In this document: one piece after another, positions 1 to 5,923 of the stretch
How positions within the stretch are numbered: the stretch's first letter is position 1
How the letters are laid out: each line of letters starts with the position of its first letter
NCBI GenBank assembly: GCA_029856295.1
Contig: JAHQWS010000323.1
Span: 1 to 13,548, forward strand
Origin: Promethearchaeia archaeon
GTDB taxonomy: Archaea; Asgardarchaeota; Lokiarchaeia; Sigyniarchaeales; SOKP01
DNA length: 13,548 nucleotides
Direction of reading: 5' to 3'
The notes under the pieces: model-generated
The model's input: only the letters and a program-made list of their open reading frames with translations
What the model was told of the DNA's origin: nothing
The model's database searches: none
Made by a program: the position numbers and the translations under genes

Positions 1-1
1 T

Positions 2-2311
2 ATTCATACAAATGATATTACAGAAAAAAAGCAAGCAGAACTAAGACATGAAGAAATGGATGCCAAACTTAAAGAATCTGAAACGAAATTGAAGAAATTA
101 AATGAAGATTTAGAACGCAAAATAGGAGAAAAAACAAAGGAGTTAAGAGAATCTGAAGAAAATTATCGTCTTATTTCCGAAAATGCTAATGATATTATCA
201 CTGTCCTAGATGGTAATTTCAAAATCGAATATGTAAACGAGAATGCTTTGAAAAAGATATTAGGATATTCCAAGGAAGATCTTATTAGAAAACTTGCTAT
301 AAAGTTCGCACATCCAGAAGATAAAGAAAGGATTTTAAACGATTTTATGCAGATTTTTAATATAGGAGAAGGTTTTTCAGAGGGAAGACTCAAACGAAAA
401 GATGGTAAATATATATGGGCTGGATTCAATGGAAAGCTTTTTTATGTTGAAAACCAGAACCCAAAATTTATCTTGATTACGAGAGATATTTCTGAAAGAA
501 AATTTGCTGATCAACAATTAAAAGAATCAGAGGAAAAATTTAGGACACTCGCGGAGCATTCTTTTCTTGGCATCGCCATATTGCAAGATAATCTGATTAA
601 ATATGTGAATAAAAAACTTGCTGATATGTTTGGGTATTCGGTTGATGAAATGAAGACTTGGCAGCTTGGACAATTTTTAAATGTAATTCATCCCGAAGAT
701 AAAGAATTTGTAGCTGAACAGGCCATGAAAAAACAATTAGGTGAATCAGATGCTATTAATCAATACCAATTTAGGGGAATTAAAAAAAATGAAGATCTCA
801 TTTGGTTAGAAGTTTTTTCTAAAACAATTAACTATCAACAAAAACCAGCAGATTTTGTTACAATTTTGGACATTACAGAAAAGAAATTAGCAGAAAAAGC
901 CCTAAAAGTAGAAAAAAAATTTTCCGAAGATATGATAAATACAACCTCTGATACAATTTTCGTATTTGAACCGGTAACGGGGAAAGCTATTAAATGGAAT
1001 AAGGCATTTAATGACGTCAGCGGGTACACAGATGAAGAAATATCATCCATAAAAGCTCCTAATTCTTATTATAACGAGGATGATCTTGTCCGAGCAGCTG
1101 AAGCTACTAATAAGATATCAGAAGAAGGAGATGTCACCATTGAGATGTCGTTAATTATTAAAGATGGACGTTCGATACCGTTTGAATACTGCGGAAAATC
1201 TTTTAGAACTTCAGATGGAAGGGACTTGATAGTTTCTTATGGGAGAGATATTACAGAAAGAAAGGAGGCAGAAAAGAAAATTGTTAATTTAGCTAAATTT
1301 CCTTCTGAAAATCCAAATCCAGTTCTTAGAGTAAATAGAGACAATGTATTATATATTAATCAAGCAGGTCAAGCCTTATTCAATATATCTGAAGACGATA
1401 AAATTCCAAGTATATTACAAAAAATTGTCAACAGTGCATTCTTACCTAAGAAACCTCAGACTTTTGAGTTAAGTCTCAATAATCAATTTTATGAATTCAA
1501 TATAACTCCGATACTCGAAACTGAATATGCGAATATTTATGGACGAAATATTACTAATCGTAAAGAATCTGAAGTAAAATTAAGGGAATCTGAAGAAAAA
1601 TATAGAGGTGCTTATGATCGAGCGAATTTCTATAAGGACCTTTTTGCCCATGACATAAACAACATCATGCAGGTTATCAATTCATCAGCGGAGCTTATTA
1701 TTTACTATTTGAATAGCTACGAAAAAATTGAAGAAATTGGTACGATTGCCAAAATGATCAAAAAACAAGTCACGAGAGCAAAACTATTAGTTCATAATGT
1801 AAATACTCTTTCAGAACTGGAAGAGGGCACAAAACCAATCAAGATAATAGAGGCTTATAAATTATTACAAAATTCAGCTAATTACGTGAAAACTTCTTAC
1901 CAAGAGAGAGCTATTGATGTATCAGTTGAATCTTTTGGTGATAGGATATTTGTCCATGCTAATGAGTTACTTCAAGACGTATTTGATAATATTTTAACCA
2001 ACGCAGTTAAATATAATGATAAATCTCTCATTGAAATATTAGTAAATGTATCCAAAGAAAAAAAGGGAGATAATAAATATCTTAAGTTTGAATTTCTAGA
2101 CAACAGCATCGGAATACAAGATGAGAGAAAAGAGATAATATTTAAGAGAGGGCATAAAGAATCCAAGGGACAAAAAGGGATGGGATTAGGATTATCCTTA
2201 GTCAAAAAAATTTTAGATGGGTTTAATGCAGAAATCTGGGTTGAAAATAGGATAAAAGATGATTATACTAAAGGAAGTAATTTCATAATATTGATACCAG
2301 AAGCACCATAA
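2..2311 (+). CDS. Multi-PAS sensor histidine kinase, 5'-truncated by the window edge
   Basis: Likely a cytosolic signal-transducing histidine kinase. The frame is open from base 2 and already encodes the end of a PAS domain (IHTNDITEKKQAE), so the gene starts outside the window and the ATG at 56 is internal. Counting from that Met: coiled-coil linker 1-35, PAS 36-150, PAS 158-278, PAS 285-405 (each ending in a D-I-[ST]-E-[RK]-K motif), a degenerate PAS 410-515, then a DHp-like helix with the phospho-acceptor box FAHDINNIMQ (His532), and a HATPase_c domain with N-box (DVFDNILTNAVKYND) and G2 box (KGMGLGLSLVKKI). The G1 box reads DNSIGI, where D-x-G-x-G is usual, so the first Gly is Ser. No membrane segment or receiver domain is visible in the part shown. 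The HDINN box is typical of archaeal multi-PAS kinases. The ligand and the partner regulator are unknown. Confidence 0.93.
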   Translation: MHTNDITEKKQAELRHEEMDAKLKESETKLKKLNEDLERKIGEKTKELRESEENYRLISENANDIITVLDGNFKIEYVNENALKKILGYSKEDLIRKLAIKFAHPEDKERILNDFMQIFNIGEGFSEGRLKRKDGKYIWAGFNGKLFYVENQNPKFILITRDISERKFADQQLKESEEKFRTLAEHSFLGIAILQDNLIKYVNKKLADMFGYSVDEMKTWQLGQFLNVIHPEDKEFVAEQAMKKQLGESDAINQYQFRGIKKNEDLIWLEVFSKTINYQQKPADFVTILDITEKKLAEKALKVEKKFSEDMINTTSDTIFVFEPVTGKAIKWNKAFNDVSGYTDEEISSIKAPNSYYNEDDLVRAAEATNKISEEGDVTIEMSLIIKDGRSIPFEYCGKSFRTSDGRDLIVSYGRDITERKEAEKKIVNLAKFPSENPNPVLRVNRDNVLYINQAGQALFNISEDDKIPSILQKIVNSAFLPKKPQTFELSLNNQFYEFNITPILETEYANIYGRNITNRKESEVKLRESEEKYRGAYDRANFYKDLFAHDINNIMQVINSSAELIIYYLNSYEKIEEIGTIAKMIKKQVTRAKLLVHNVNTLSELEEGTKPIKIIEAYKLLQNSANYVKTSYQERAIDVSVESFGDRIFVHANELLQDVFDNILTNAVKYNDKSLIEILVNVSKEKKGDNKYLKFEFLDNSIGIQDERKEIIFKRGHKESKGQKGMGLGLSLVKKILDGFNAEIWVENRIKDDYTKGSNFIILIPEAP

Positions 2312-2380
2312 TAATGCATATCTGACTTTAGAACTTAAAATATTAGAAAAATTGGTTTTTAATTTATTAATTTAAAACAA

Positions 2381-2533
2381 TTAATCTCGCTCATACACTT
2401 TACCCGGCTTAGCACCGCAAAATGCCTCAAACTTGAAAAAAGGCACAGTTTCTTGACACGATGGACAAGTATAGTCGCCAGGAGGTGTATTTTGCAATAC
2501 ATGGTTGCAGTTTGAACATATTGCCCATTTCAT
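2381..2533 (-). CDS. Small rubredoxin-like / zinc-ribbon protein (50 aa)
   Basis: A short complete frame from ATG to TAA. It encodes MKWAICSNCNHVL, then YTCPSCQETVPFFKFEAF, then a basic tail ending in YERD. Two CxxC knuckles (C6/C9 and C23/C26) are spaced as in rubredoxin-like or rubrerythrin-tail metal sites, and the second is followed by an aromatic-rich strand. An extra Cys39 is not part of the knuckles. The metal could be Fe or Zn; the sequence cannot decide. It sits between the kinase (convergent) and the J-domain gene (divergent), beside a peroxiredoxin, which fits a redox or stress role. No clear ribosome site precedes the ATG, so it may be leaderless. The gene is real if small Cys-knuckle proteins are accepted on motif alone. 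Confidence 0.65.
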   Translation of the reverse strand: MKWAICSNCNHVLQNTPPGDYTCPSCQETVPFFKFEAFCGAKPGKVYERD

Positions 2534-2735
2534 ACTTAATATATTGATTATCAGCATTTAATTCCTAATATTTTGAAATAAAAGGTTTCGACAATTTCCA
2601 TTGTTTTAAAATAAAATTATTTTGGAGATTTTATATTAACTATAAATTCGAAATAGAAATCTTATTTATTTTTATTAAACCTAATTTTAAATTTTAAAAT
2701 TTTCATTAGTTTATCAAAAAAACTTTATGTGAAAC

Positions 2736-3089
2736 ATGGATAAGCCTAAAAATTATTATCGAATCCTTGAAGTTGAAAAGGATGCCACTGAGAGGGAACT
2801 TAAAATAGCTTACAGAAAGCTAGCTAAAAAATATCATCCAGATTTAAATAAGGATGATCCGCATGCTATGAAAAAATTTATTGAACTGAAAGAAGCTTAT
2901 GATACTTTAATCGACCCCGAAAAGCGTAAGATATATGATCAATTAGGATATAATCCTAAAAATATTGACTTTAGTGATCTCTTCAATACTTATGACTTAA
3001 TTAAACTTAGGGAGTTGTTTAAATCCATGTTTGGCAATAATTTTAGGAGGAATTTGTATAAACCTCCCCCCGAAACTATGTACATCTAA
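2736..3089 (+). CDS. J-domain protein (DnaJ-like co-chaperone, 117 aa)
   Basis: Probable Hsp70 co-chaperone. Residues 5-72 form a complete J domain: YYRILEVEKDATERELKIAYRKLAKKYHPD, with the HPD triad that triggers Hsp70 ATPase at residues 34-36, then the helix III/IV region FIELKEAYDTLIDPEKRKIYDQLGY. After this comes only about 45 residues (short, basic, with a Phe-rich stretch around LFKSMFGNNFRRN). The zinc-finger and substrate-binding domains of full DnaJ are missing, so it is a J-domain-only (class C type) protein. It starts at an ATG with GTGA just upstream and an AT-rich leader. Its 3' end is convergent with the selenoprotein gene, whose SECIS element begins 39 bases past its stop. No DnaK or GrpE gene is in the window. 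Confidence 0.9.
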   Translation: MDKPKNYYRILEVEKDATERELKIAYRKLAKKYHPDLNKDDPHAMKKFIELKEAYDTLIDPEKRKIYDQLGYNPKNIDFSDLFNTYDLIKLRELFKSMFGNNFRRNLYKPPPETMYI

Positions 3090-3128
3090 TTTTAAAATTC
3101 ACATATATACAAAATATATGAAAATTTT

Positions 3129-3199
3129 ATCCCAAAACCGCCACAAGGTCGTCATCAAGCGTCTCATTTTTCTACGCAGGATTCATACTTAAATGGGAT
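3129..3199 (-). promoter_or_regulatory. SECIS element (3' UTR) of the selenoprotein peroxiredoxin, eukaryote-like core
   Basis: Read on the minus strand, this 71-base element starts at the base after the peroxiredoxin TAA. A basal helix ATCCCA/TGGGAT closes it (3194-3199 with 3129-3134). Inside, a 5' AUGA (3186-3183) faces a 3' GA (3153-3152). Pairing outward from the upper helix puts A-G and G-A opposite each other with no bulge: the tandem sheared G.A core of a SECIS or kink-turn. The upper helix contains GCGU/ACGC plus AUC/GAU and carries an 11-base apical loop with five consecutive A. Conserved apical A residues and the UGA/GA quartet are marks of eukaryotic SECIS elements. Published Lokiarchaeota SECIS elements have the same resemblance. 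Fold and function are inferred by eye; covariation with the second copy (3793-3861) supports them. Confidence 0.8.
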
Positions 3200-3715
3200 T
3201 TAAATATTTTCATCAATTGCTTTTAATAGTGTGGCCATTGATGGTCTATCTGTCCGTGCACCAATATAGCGCCATACAATTAATCTATTTTGATTAATTA
3301 AAAAATCTGAAGGTACTGCTAGTTTAGTTTTCATAAAAGATATGTCCAATATACTTCCAAATGTATAGATATTATAAGCCTTGGCAATTTTCGCTCCCCG
3401 GTCTGAAAGCATCGTAAATTCAAAGCCATTTTCTTCACAAAATTTACTCAAATGGTTAGCACTGTCAGTAGCAATAGTTATTATCTTAATATTTCTTTTT
3501 TCGAATTTAGAGATATTTTTCTTTAAGTTATGAAGATGTTTTTTGCATGGTTTTCACCAAGCACCTCTGAAAAAGTCAATTAGAATTCCGTTATATTTTT
3601 GGAGTAAATTTGTCAAATTAATATCGCTATTGTAGATATCCCTTGTTTCTATTATAGGTGCATTGACTCCTAAAGATAAACCTTTTTTTTCATTTGAAAT
3701 GTGTTCTTCCGTCAT
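3200..3715 (-). CDS. Selenoprotein: peroxiredoxin-like / thioredoxin-fold protein with UGA-encoded Sec54
   Basis: A 171-residue reading frame interrupted by one in-frame TGA at 3554-3556. Around it the protein reads GILIDFFRGAW-[UGA]-KPCKKHLHNLKK. This is the family signature FFRGxWCxxC with the catalytic first Cys replaced by UGA, giving a U-x-x-C active site (Sec54, Cys57). The frame on both sides fits one thioredoxin-fold AhpC/TSA-like protein: N-terminal GLSLGVNAPIIETRDI, beta strand, active site, IKIITIATD, FEFTMLSDRGAKIAKAYNI, FLINQNRLIVWRYIGARTDRPSMATLLKAI. Start is the ATG at 3713-3715; an in-frame TAA lies three codons upstream and no other Met precedes the UGA. A caller that stops at UGA keeps only the last 83 residues (3200-3451). 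The SECIS follows the stop directly. The likely role is thiol- or Sec-based reduction of peroxides in the cytosol. A plain nonsense mutation is much less likely given the UGA position and the SECIS. Confidence 0.88.
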
Positions 3716-3792
3716 TATTTCTTAAATAACTATTTCAGAATTTAAAGAATTTGCCAATAAATTATTGTTTAGGAAAAAAAGAAATTAAAAAT

Positions 3793-3861
3793 ACCCAGAA
3801 CCAAAGCAAGGTCGTCATCATGCGTCTCAATTTTTTACGCAAGTATCATTCTCATCTGGGT
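3793..3861 (-). promoter_or_regulatory. Second SECIS-like element, behind a decayed peroxiredoxin tail and 77 bases before the live gene
   Basis: This is a second copy of the element at 3129-3199, in the same orientation. Over the 67 bases from CCCA to TGGG the copies match at 52 positions with no gap. The basal helix is ACCCAGA/TCTGGGT (3793-3799 with 3855-3861). The closing pairs differ from copy 1 in a compensating way: U-A here replaces A-U there just outside the CCCA/UGGG, and a G-C pair replaces an A/A mismatch just inside it. The 5' AUGA (3849-3846) faces a 3' GA (3816-3815), and UGCGU/ACGCA carries an 11-base loop starting with six A. It stands where a 3' UTR SECIS would for the relic at 3867-3986, but it is also in the 5' leader of the intact selenoprotein gene (start at 3715). 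Confidence 0.72.
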
Positions 3862-3866
3862 TTAAT

Positions 3867-3986
3867 TTATAAATATCTATCAATCGGGTCCAATCTTACT
3901 TTTATTAAAGATCTATTTTATTTAGCACCTATATATTGCCAAAGAATTTTACTACTTTTATTGATTAGATCATGAATTGAACTGAA
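3867..3986 (-). pseudogene. Relic C-terminal fragment of a duplicated peroxiredoxin
   Basis: In one minus-strand frame this encodes HDLINKSSKILWQYIGAK, a TAA, then NRSLIKVRLDPIDRYL and a TAA. It lines up without gaps with the end of the intact peroxiredoxin (FLINQNRLIVWRYIGARTDRPSMATLLKAIDENI, stop). From LIN to the stop, 13 of 33 residues are identical, including W-x-Y-I-G-A. Both end in TAA at the same position, and both are followed at once by a SECIS copy. The internal TAA (3918-3920) replaces the Thr codon of the intact gene. No active-site part or start codon remains; upstream lies TGATAA, the end of the small zinc-ribbon frame. The simplest reading is a tandem duplication of gene plus SECIS, with this copy deleted down to its tail. 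Confidence 0.68.
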
Positions 3987-3989
3987 TTA

Positions 3990-4100
3990 TCATTTATATC
4001 TTACTTCCATGAAATAAACCAGCTTTCCACATTTAGGGCAATAATAGTATCCACTTTTATTCTCTTGTAATAGATGTCCACACTTTTGGCAAATAATCAT
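3990..4100 (-). CDS. Very small zinc-ribbon protein (36 aa)
   Basis: ATG to TGA, followed directly by TAA. The protein begins MIICQKCGHLLQENKSG, continues YYYCPKCGKLVYF and ends MEVRYK. It has two perfect zinc knuckles, C4-x2-C7-G and C21-x2-C24-G, separated by 13 residues, as in minimal zinc-ribbon proteins. An AT-rich TATA-like stretch lies about 35-50 bases upstream on this strand. It is in the same frame as the peroxiredoxin relic that follows, probably by chance. The TGA before the TAA could in principle be read as a terminal Sec, because a SECIS lies about 130 bases downstream, but nothing in the family argues for that. No specific function can be given; nucleic-acid or protein binding is common for such ribbons. 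Confidence 0.5.
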   Translation of the reverse strand: MIICQKCGHLLQENKSGYYYCPKCGKLVYFMEVRYK

Positions 4101-4197
4101 AATATATCATGTACTTGATATTTTGCCATCTTTTAAATTTTAATTTTATATTCTAAAAATATACGAATAAACAAAAGAAATATATATATCCCCGACA

Positions 4198-4213
4198 AAA
4201 AAATCGATTTTTT
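4198..4213. other. AT-rich palindrome AAAAAATCGATTTTTT upstream of the GTPase
   Basis: A perfect 16-base palindrome in the 243-base gap between the zinc-ribbon start and the GTPase. With no loop it is unlikely to be a strong RNA hairpin. It could be a protein-binding site or a T-rich archaeal termination signal. The rest of the gap (4101-4343) is AT-rich leader with TATA-like stretches near 4178-4189 and 4249-4257; no gene is visible in it. Confidence 0.25.
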
Positions 4214-4327
4214 ATAATGAAAGTACGAACATAGCAGTGTTTAATTACATTTATATTATCCAACCCTATTATTAAATCAATTCCCAAAAGTGTAATGCAT
4301 TGAAACTTTATCTAAAATATTAACAGA

Positions 4328-4334
4328 AAGGGGT
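4328..4334 (+). promoter_or_regulatory. Ribosome binding site AAGGGGT that fixes the GTPase start at a non-ATG codon
   Basis: A strong purine-rich AAGGGG run. It ends about 10 bases before the ATA at 4344-4346, the expected spacing for an archaeal Shine-Dalgarno site. It lies 64 bases before the first in-frame ATG (4398), which is far too distant. It therefore supports initiation upstream of the P-loop. Confidence 0.5.
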
Positions 4335-4343
4335 TGGTTTTAT

Positions 4344-5096
4344 ATAGACATTGTTAAGATTATTGTCGACGGGTATGGTGGTGTAGGAAAAACGACCATG
4401 CTCAAAAAACTCGAATATGGGATTTTTGATCCAGATACAAGACTCACAATTGGAATAGATTTTTTTGCTAAAGAAATAAACCTTTTTGGACATAATATGA
4501 CCGCACAATTTTGGGATTTAGTAGGGGCGGCAAGATTTAATTTCTTACGACCAATTTGCTATAAGGGAGCAAACTGCATTGTTCTAGTTGCAGATCTTAC
4601 AAGGCCAATTACATTTGAGCGAATTGACTATTTTATTGATGTCGCAAAAAAAGTAAATATAAAACGTAATCAAATTATTCTGGTAGGGGCTAAAACAGAT
4701 TTGTATTATGACAGGAGCGTTGATTCTCATTATTTATCAACAATTTTAGAAAAGCTTAACATATCAGAATCAGTTGAAATATCAGCTAGAAATAACCATA
4801 ATTTAGATGAATTATTTGAACTAGCAACCGCTCTGGCAATGTATCATAAAGGAATGATTACTGAGAATGAGTATATCTTTATTAAAGAAGAAATCAAACA
4901 GAGAATTCAAGAACCTATACCTGAACCATATGAAAAATTAATAAGAAAGTGCTGGAATTGCAATAAATCCCTCTTCTTTCACGAATTTTGCGATTCTAAT
5001 TACAAGATTTATGATGGAGAGAGATTATTAGAGTTATGGGAAAGTCCGGTTCTTGAATTTTATTGCTGTGCTTGTTATAAAGAGCTAACTTCCTAA
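4344..5096 (+). CDS. Ras-like small GTPase with C-terminal zinc finger
   Basis: An Asgard-type small GTPase. The first ATG (4398) falls inside the G1 motif, so the gene must start earlier. Starting at ATA 4344 gives x-DIVKIIVDGYGGVGKTT and places G10, K16, T17 and T35 at exactly Ras numbers, so 250 residues are proposed with a non-standard start codon. G1 is GYGGVGKTT. G2 is Thr35 in RLTIGID. G3 is WDLVGAARF, where the catalytic Gln61 equivalent is Ala. G4 is GAKTDL, with Ala116 where Asn is usual, but K117 and D119 kept. G5 is SAR. After the G domain (about residue 170) an acidic-basic linker leads to a Cys cluster, CWNC (203/206), C216 and CCAC (241/242/244), likely one zinc site. It has no lipidation motif. 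It converges with cooC, 30 bases apart. Substituted G3/G4 residues suggest slow hydrolysis or altered nucleotide binding. The start codon is the least certain part. Confidence 0.85.
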   Translation: MDIVKIIVDGYGGVGKTTMLKKLEYGIFDPDTRLTIGIDFFAKEINLFGHNMTAQFWDLVGAARFNFLRPICYKGANCIVLVADLTRPITFERIDYFIDVAKKVNIKRNQIILVGAKTDLYYDRSVDSHYLSTILEKLNISESVEISARNNHNLDELFELATALAMYHKGMITENEYIFIKEEIKQRIQEPIPEPYEKLIRKCWNCNKSLFFHEFCDSNYKIYDGERLLELWESPVLEFYCCACYKELTS

Positions 5097-5126
5097 TTGT
5101 TAAATGTTCAAAAAAGAAACAGCTTA

Positions 5127-5891
5127 TTAGTTTAAAATTTTTTTAACAATTTTCTTCATTTCAATTAAACTCGGAGAACTATCTAATATCTCAATTAAAG
5201 GTTTGCCCTCTAAATCGTAATTTGTAATGTTTTGATCATCAGGTATCTGTCCTATTATCGGTAGGTTTAATTCATCTAATTTTTTATGAATGATCTCTAT
5301 GTTTCCTTTTACTTTATTAACAATAACTCCTAATTTCTTGTAGCTTGTAAACTTTTTAGCGCTTTTCCTAATGGAATTAGCGGTCTCAATGCTTCTTAAA
5401 GAGATATCTGTGACAATAATAATGTAATCCACGGATTTTAAGACCATTCGATTAATTTGCTCAAGTCCAGCTTCACAATCAATTAAGATAAGGTCAAAAT
5501 CTTTAGAAATTGATTCTAAAACTTTTCTTAAAAGTGTATTTGAGGGGCAAAAACATCCGGGTCCTTCAGGTTGACCAATTGAAAACAAGCAAAAATCTTT
5601 ACTTTCTGCCATCCCTTCATAAACATCAAAATCAATCCTTTCCGCCAGTTTTTGAGTATCTTCACTTTTTCTGTGCGCATTTTTTACCGCATTAAGTCTA
5701 ATTTCTTCAAGACTTTTATCAGGAGCAATTTTTACCATGCTACATAAATGAGGATGTGTAGGATCCGCATCGATTAACAGCATCTTATATTTATGGGATT
5801 GAGTAATTATTTTTACCATAAGAGTTGTAATTGCAGTTTTTCCAACACCTCCCTTTCCTGTTATGGCAATAGTTAGTAGATTTTCTTTCAT
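5127..5891 (-). CDS. cooC: CooC-type nickel-insertion ATPase (SIMIBI/MinD family)
   Basis: A cytosolic P-loop ATPase of 254 residues, the usual size. It has the deviant Walker A GKGGVGKT (residues 12-19) with the signature Lys of the MinD group, LLIDAD (D41), and Walker B LILIDCE (138). The family mark is GQPEGPGCFCPSNTLLR: the C-x-C pair (C113, C115) that in CooC binds Ni or Zn at the dimer interface and serves nickel loading of CO dehydrogenase. Also present are VNKVKG and the dimerisation/guanine-like loop region. It follows the CdhC-like gene by 32 bases on the same strand, so the two probably share a transcript. A CO dehydrogenase gene is not in the window. Nickel delivery to CODH or acetyl-CoA synthase is inferred from the family. 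Confidence 0.87.
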   Translation of the reverse strand: MKENLLTIAITGKGGVGKTAITTLMVKIITQSHKYKMLLIDADPTHPHLCSMVKIAPDKSLEEIRLNAVKNAHRKSEDTQKLAERIDFDVYEGMAESKDFCLFSIGQPEGPGCFCPSNTLLRKVLESISKDFDLILIDCEAGLEQINRMVLKSVDYIIIVTDISLRSIETANSIRKSAKKFTSYKKLGVIVNKVKGNIEIIHKKLDELNLPIIGQIPDDQNITNYDLEGKPLIEILDSSPSLIEMKKIVKKILN

Positions 5892-5923
5892 TTTTTGTTT
5901 ATTAATATTATGTTTTAAATTTT

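Noticed and set aside
3129..3199. Box C/D RNA or tRNA, because of the UGAUGA and the roughly 70-base length with a closing helix
   Set aside because: No CUGA box D partner, no T-arm GGTTCRA motif and no anticodon arm.
3554..3556. The UGA as a sequencing error or plain pseudogene mutation
   Set aside because: It falls exactly on the catalytic Cys, the frame is otherwise clean over 171 codons, and a SECIS-like RNA follows. An error cannot be excluded without reads, but is the weaker reading.
3129..3861. The two 67-base copies as ends of a transposon or MITE
   Set aside because: They are direct, not inverted, have no target-site duplication or transposase, and each stands right after a peroxiredoxin stop codon. 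Copies of a 3' UTR element fit better.
3751..3975. A plus-strand reading frame of 74 codons across the second SECIS copy
   Set aside because: It has no family motif and overlaps the minus-strand SECIS copy and Prx relic, which explain the sequence better.
3987..3992. A terminal selenocysteine in the 36-residue zinc ribbon (TGA then TAA)
   Set aside because: No conserved redox motif at the C-terminus; tandem stops are a simpler explanation.
4398..5096. GTPase starting at ATG 4398
   Set aside because: This would remove the first beta strand and the P-loop, which are plainly encoded just upstream.
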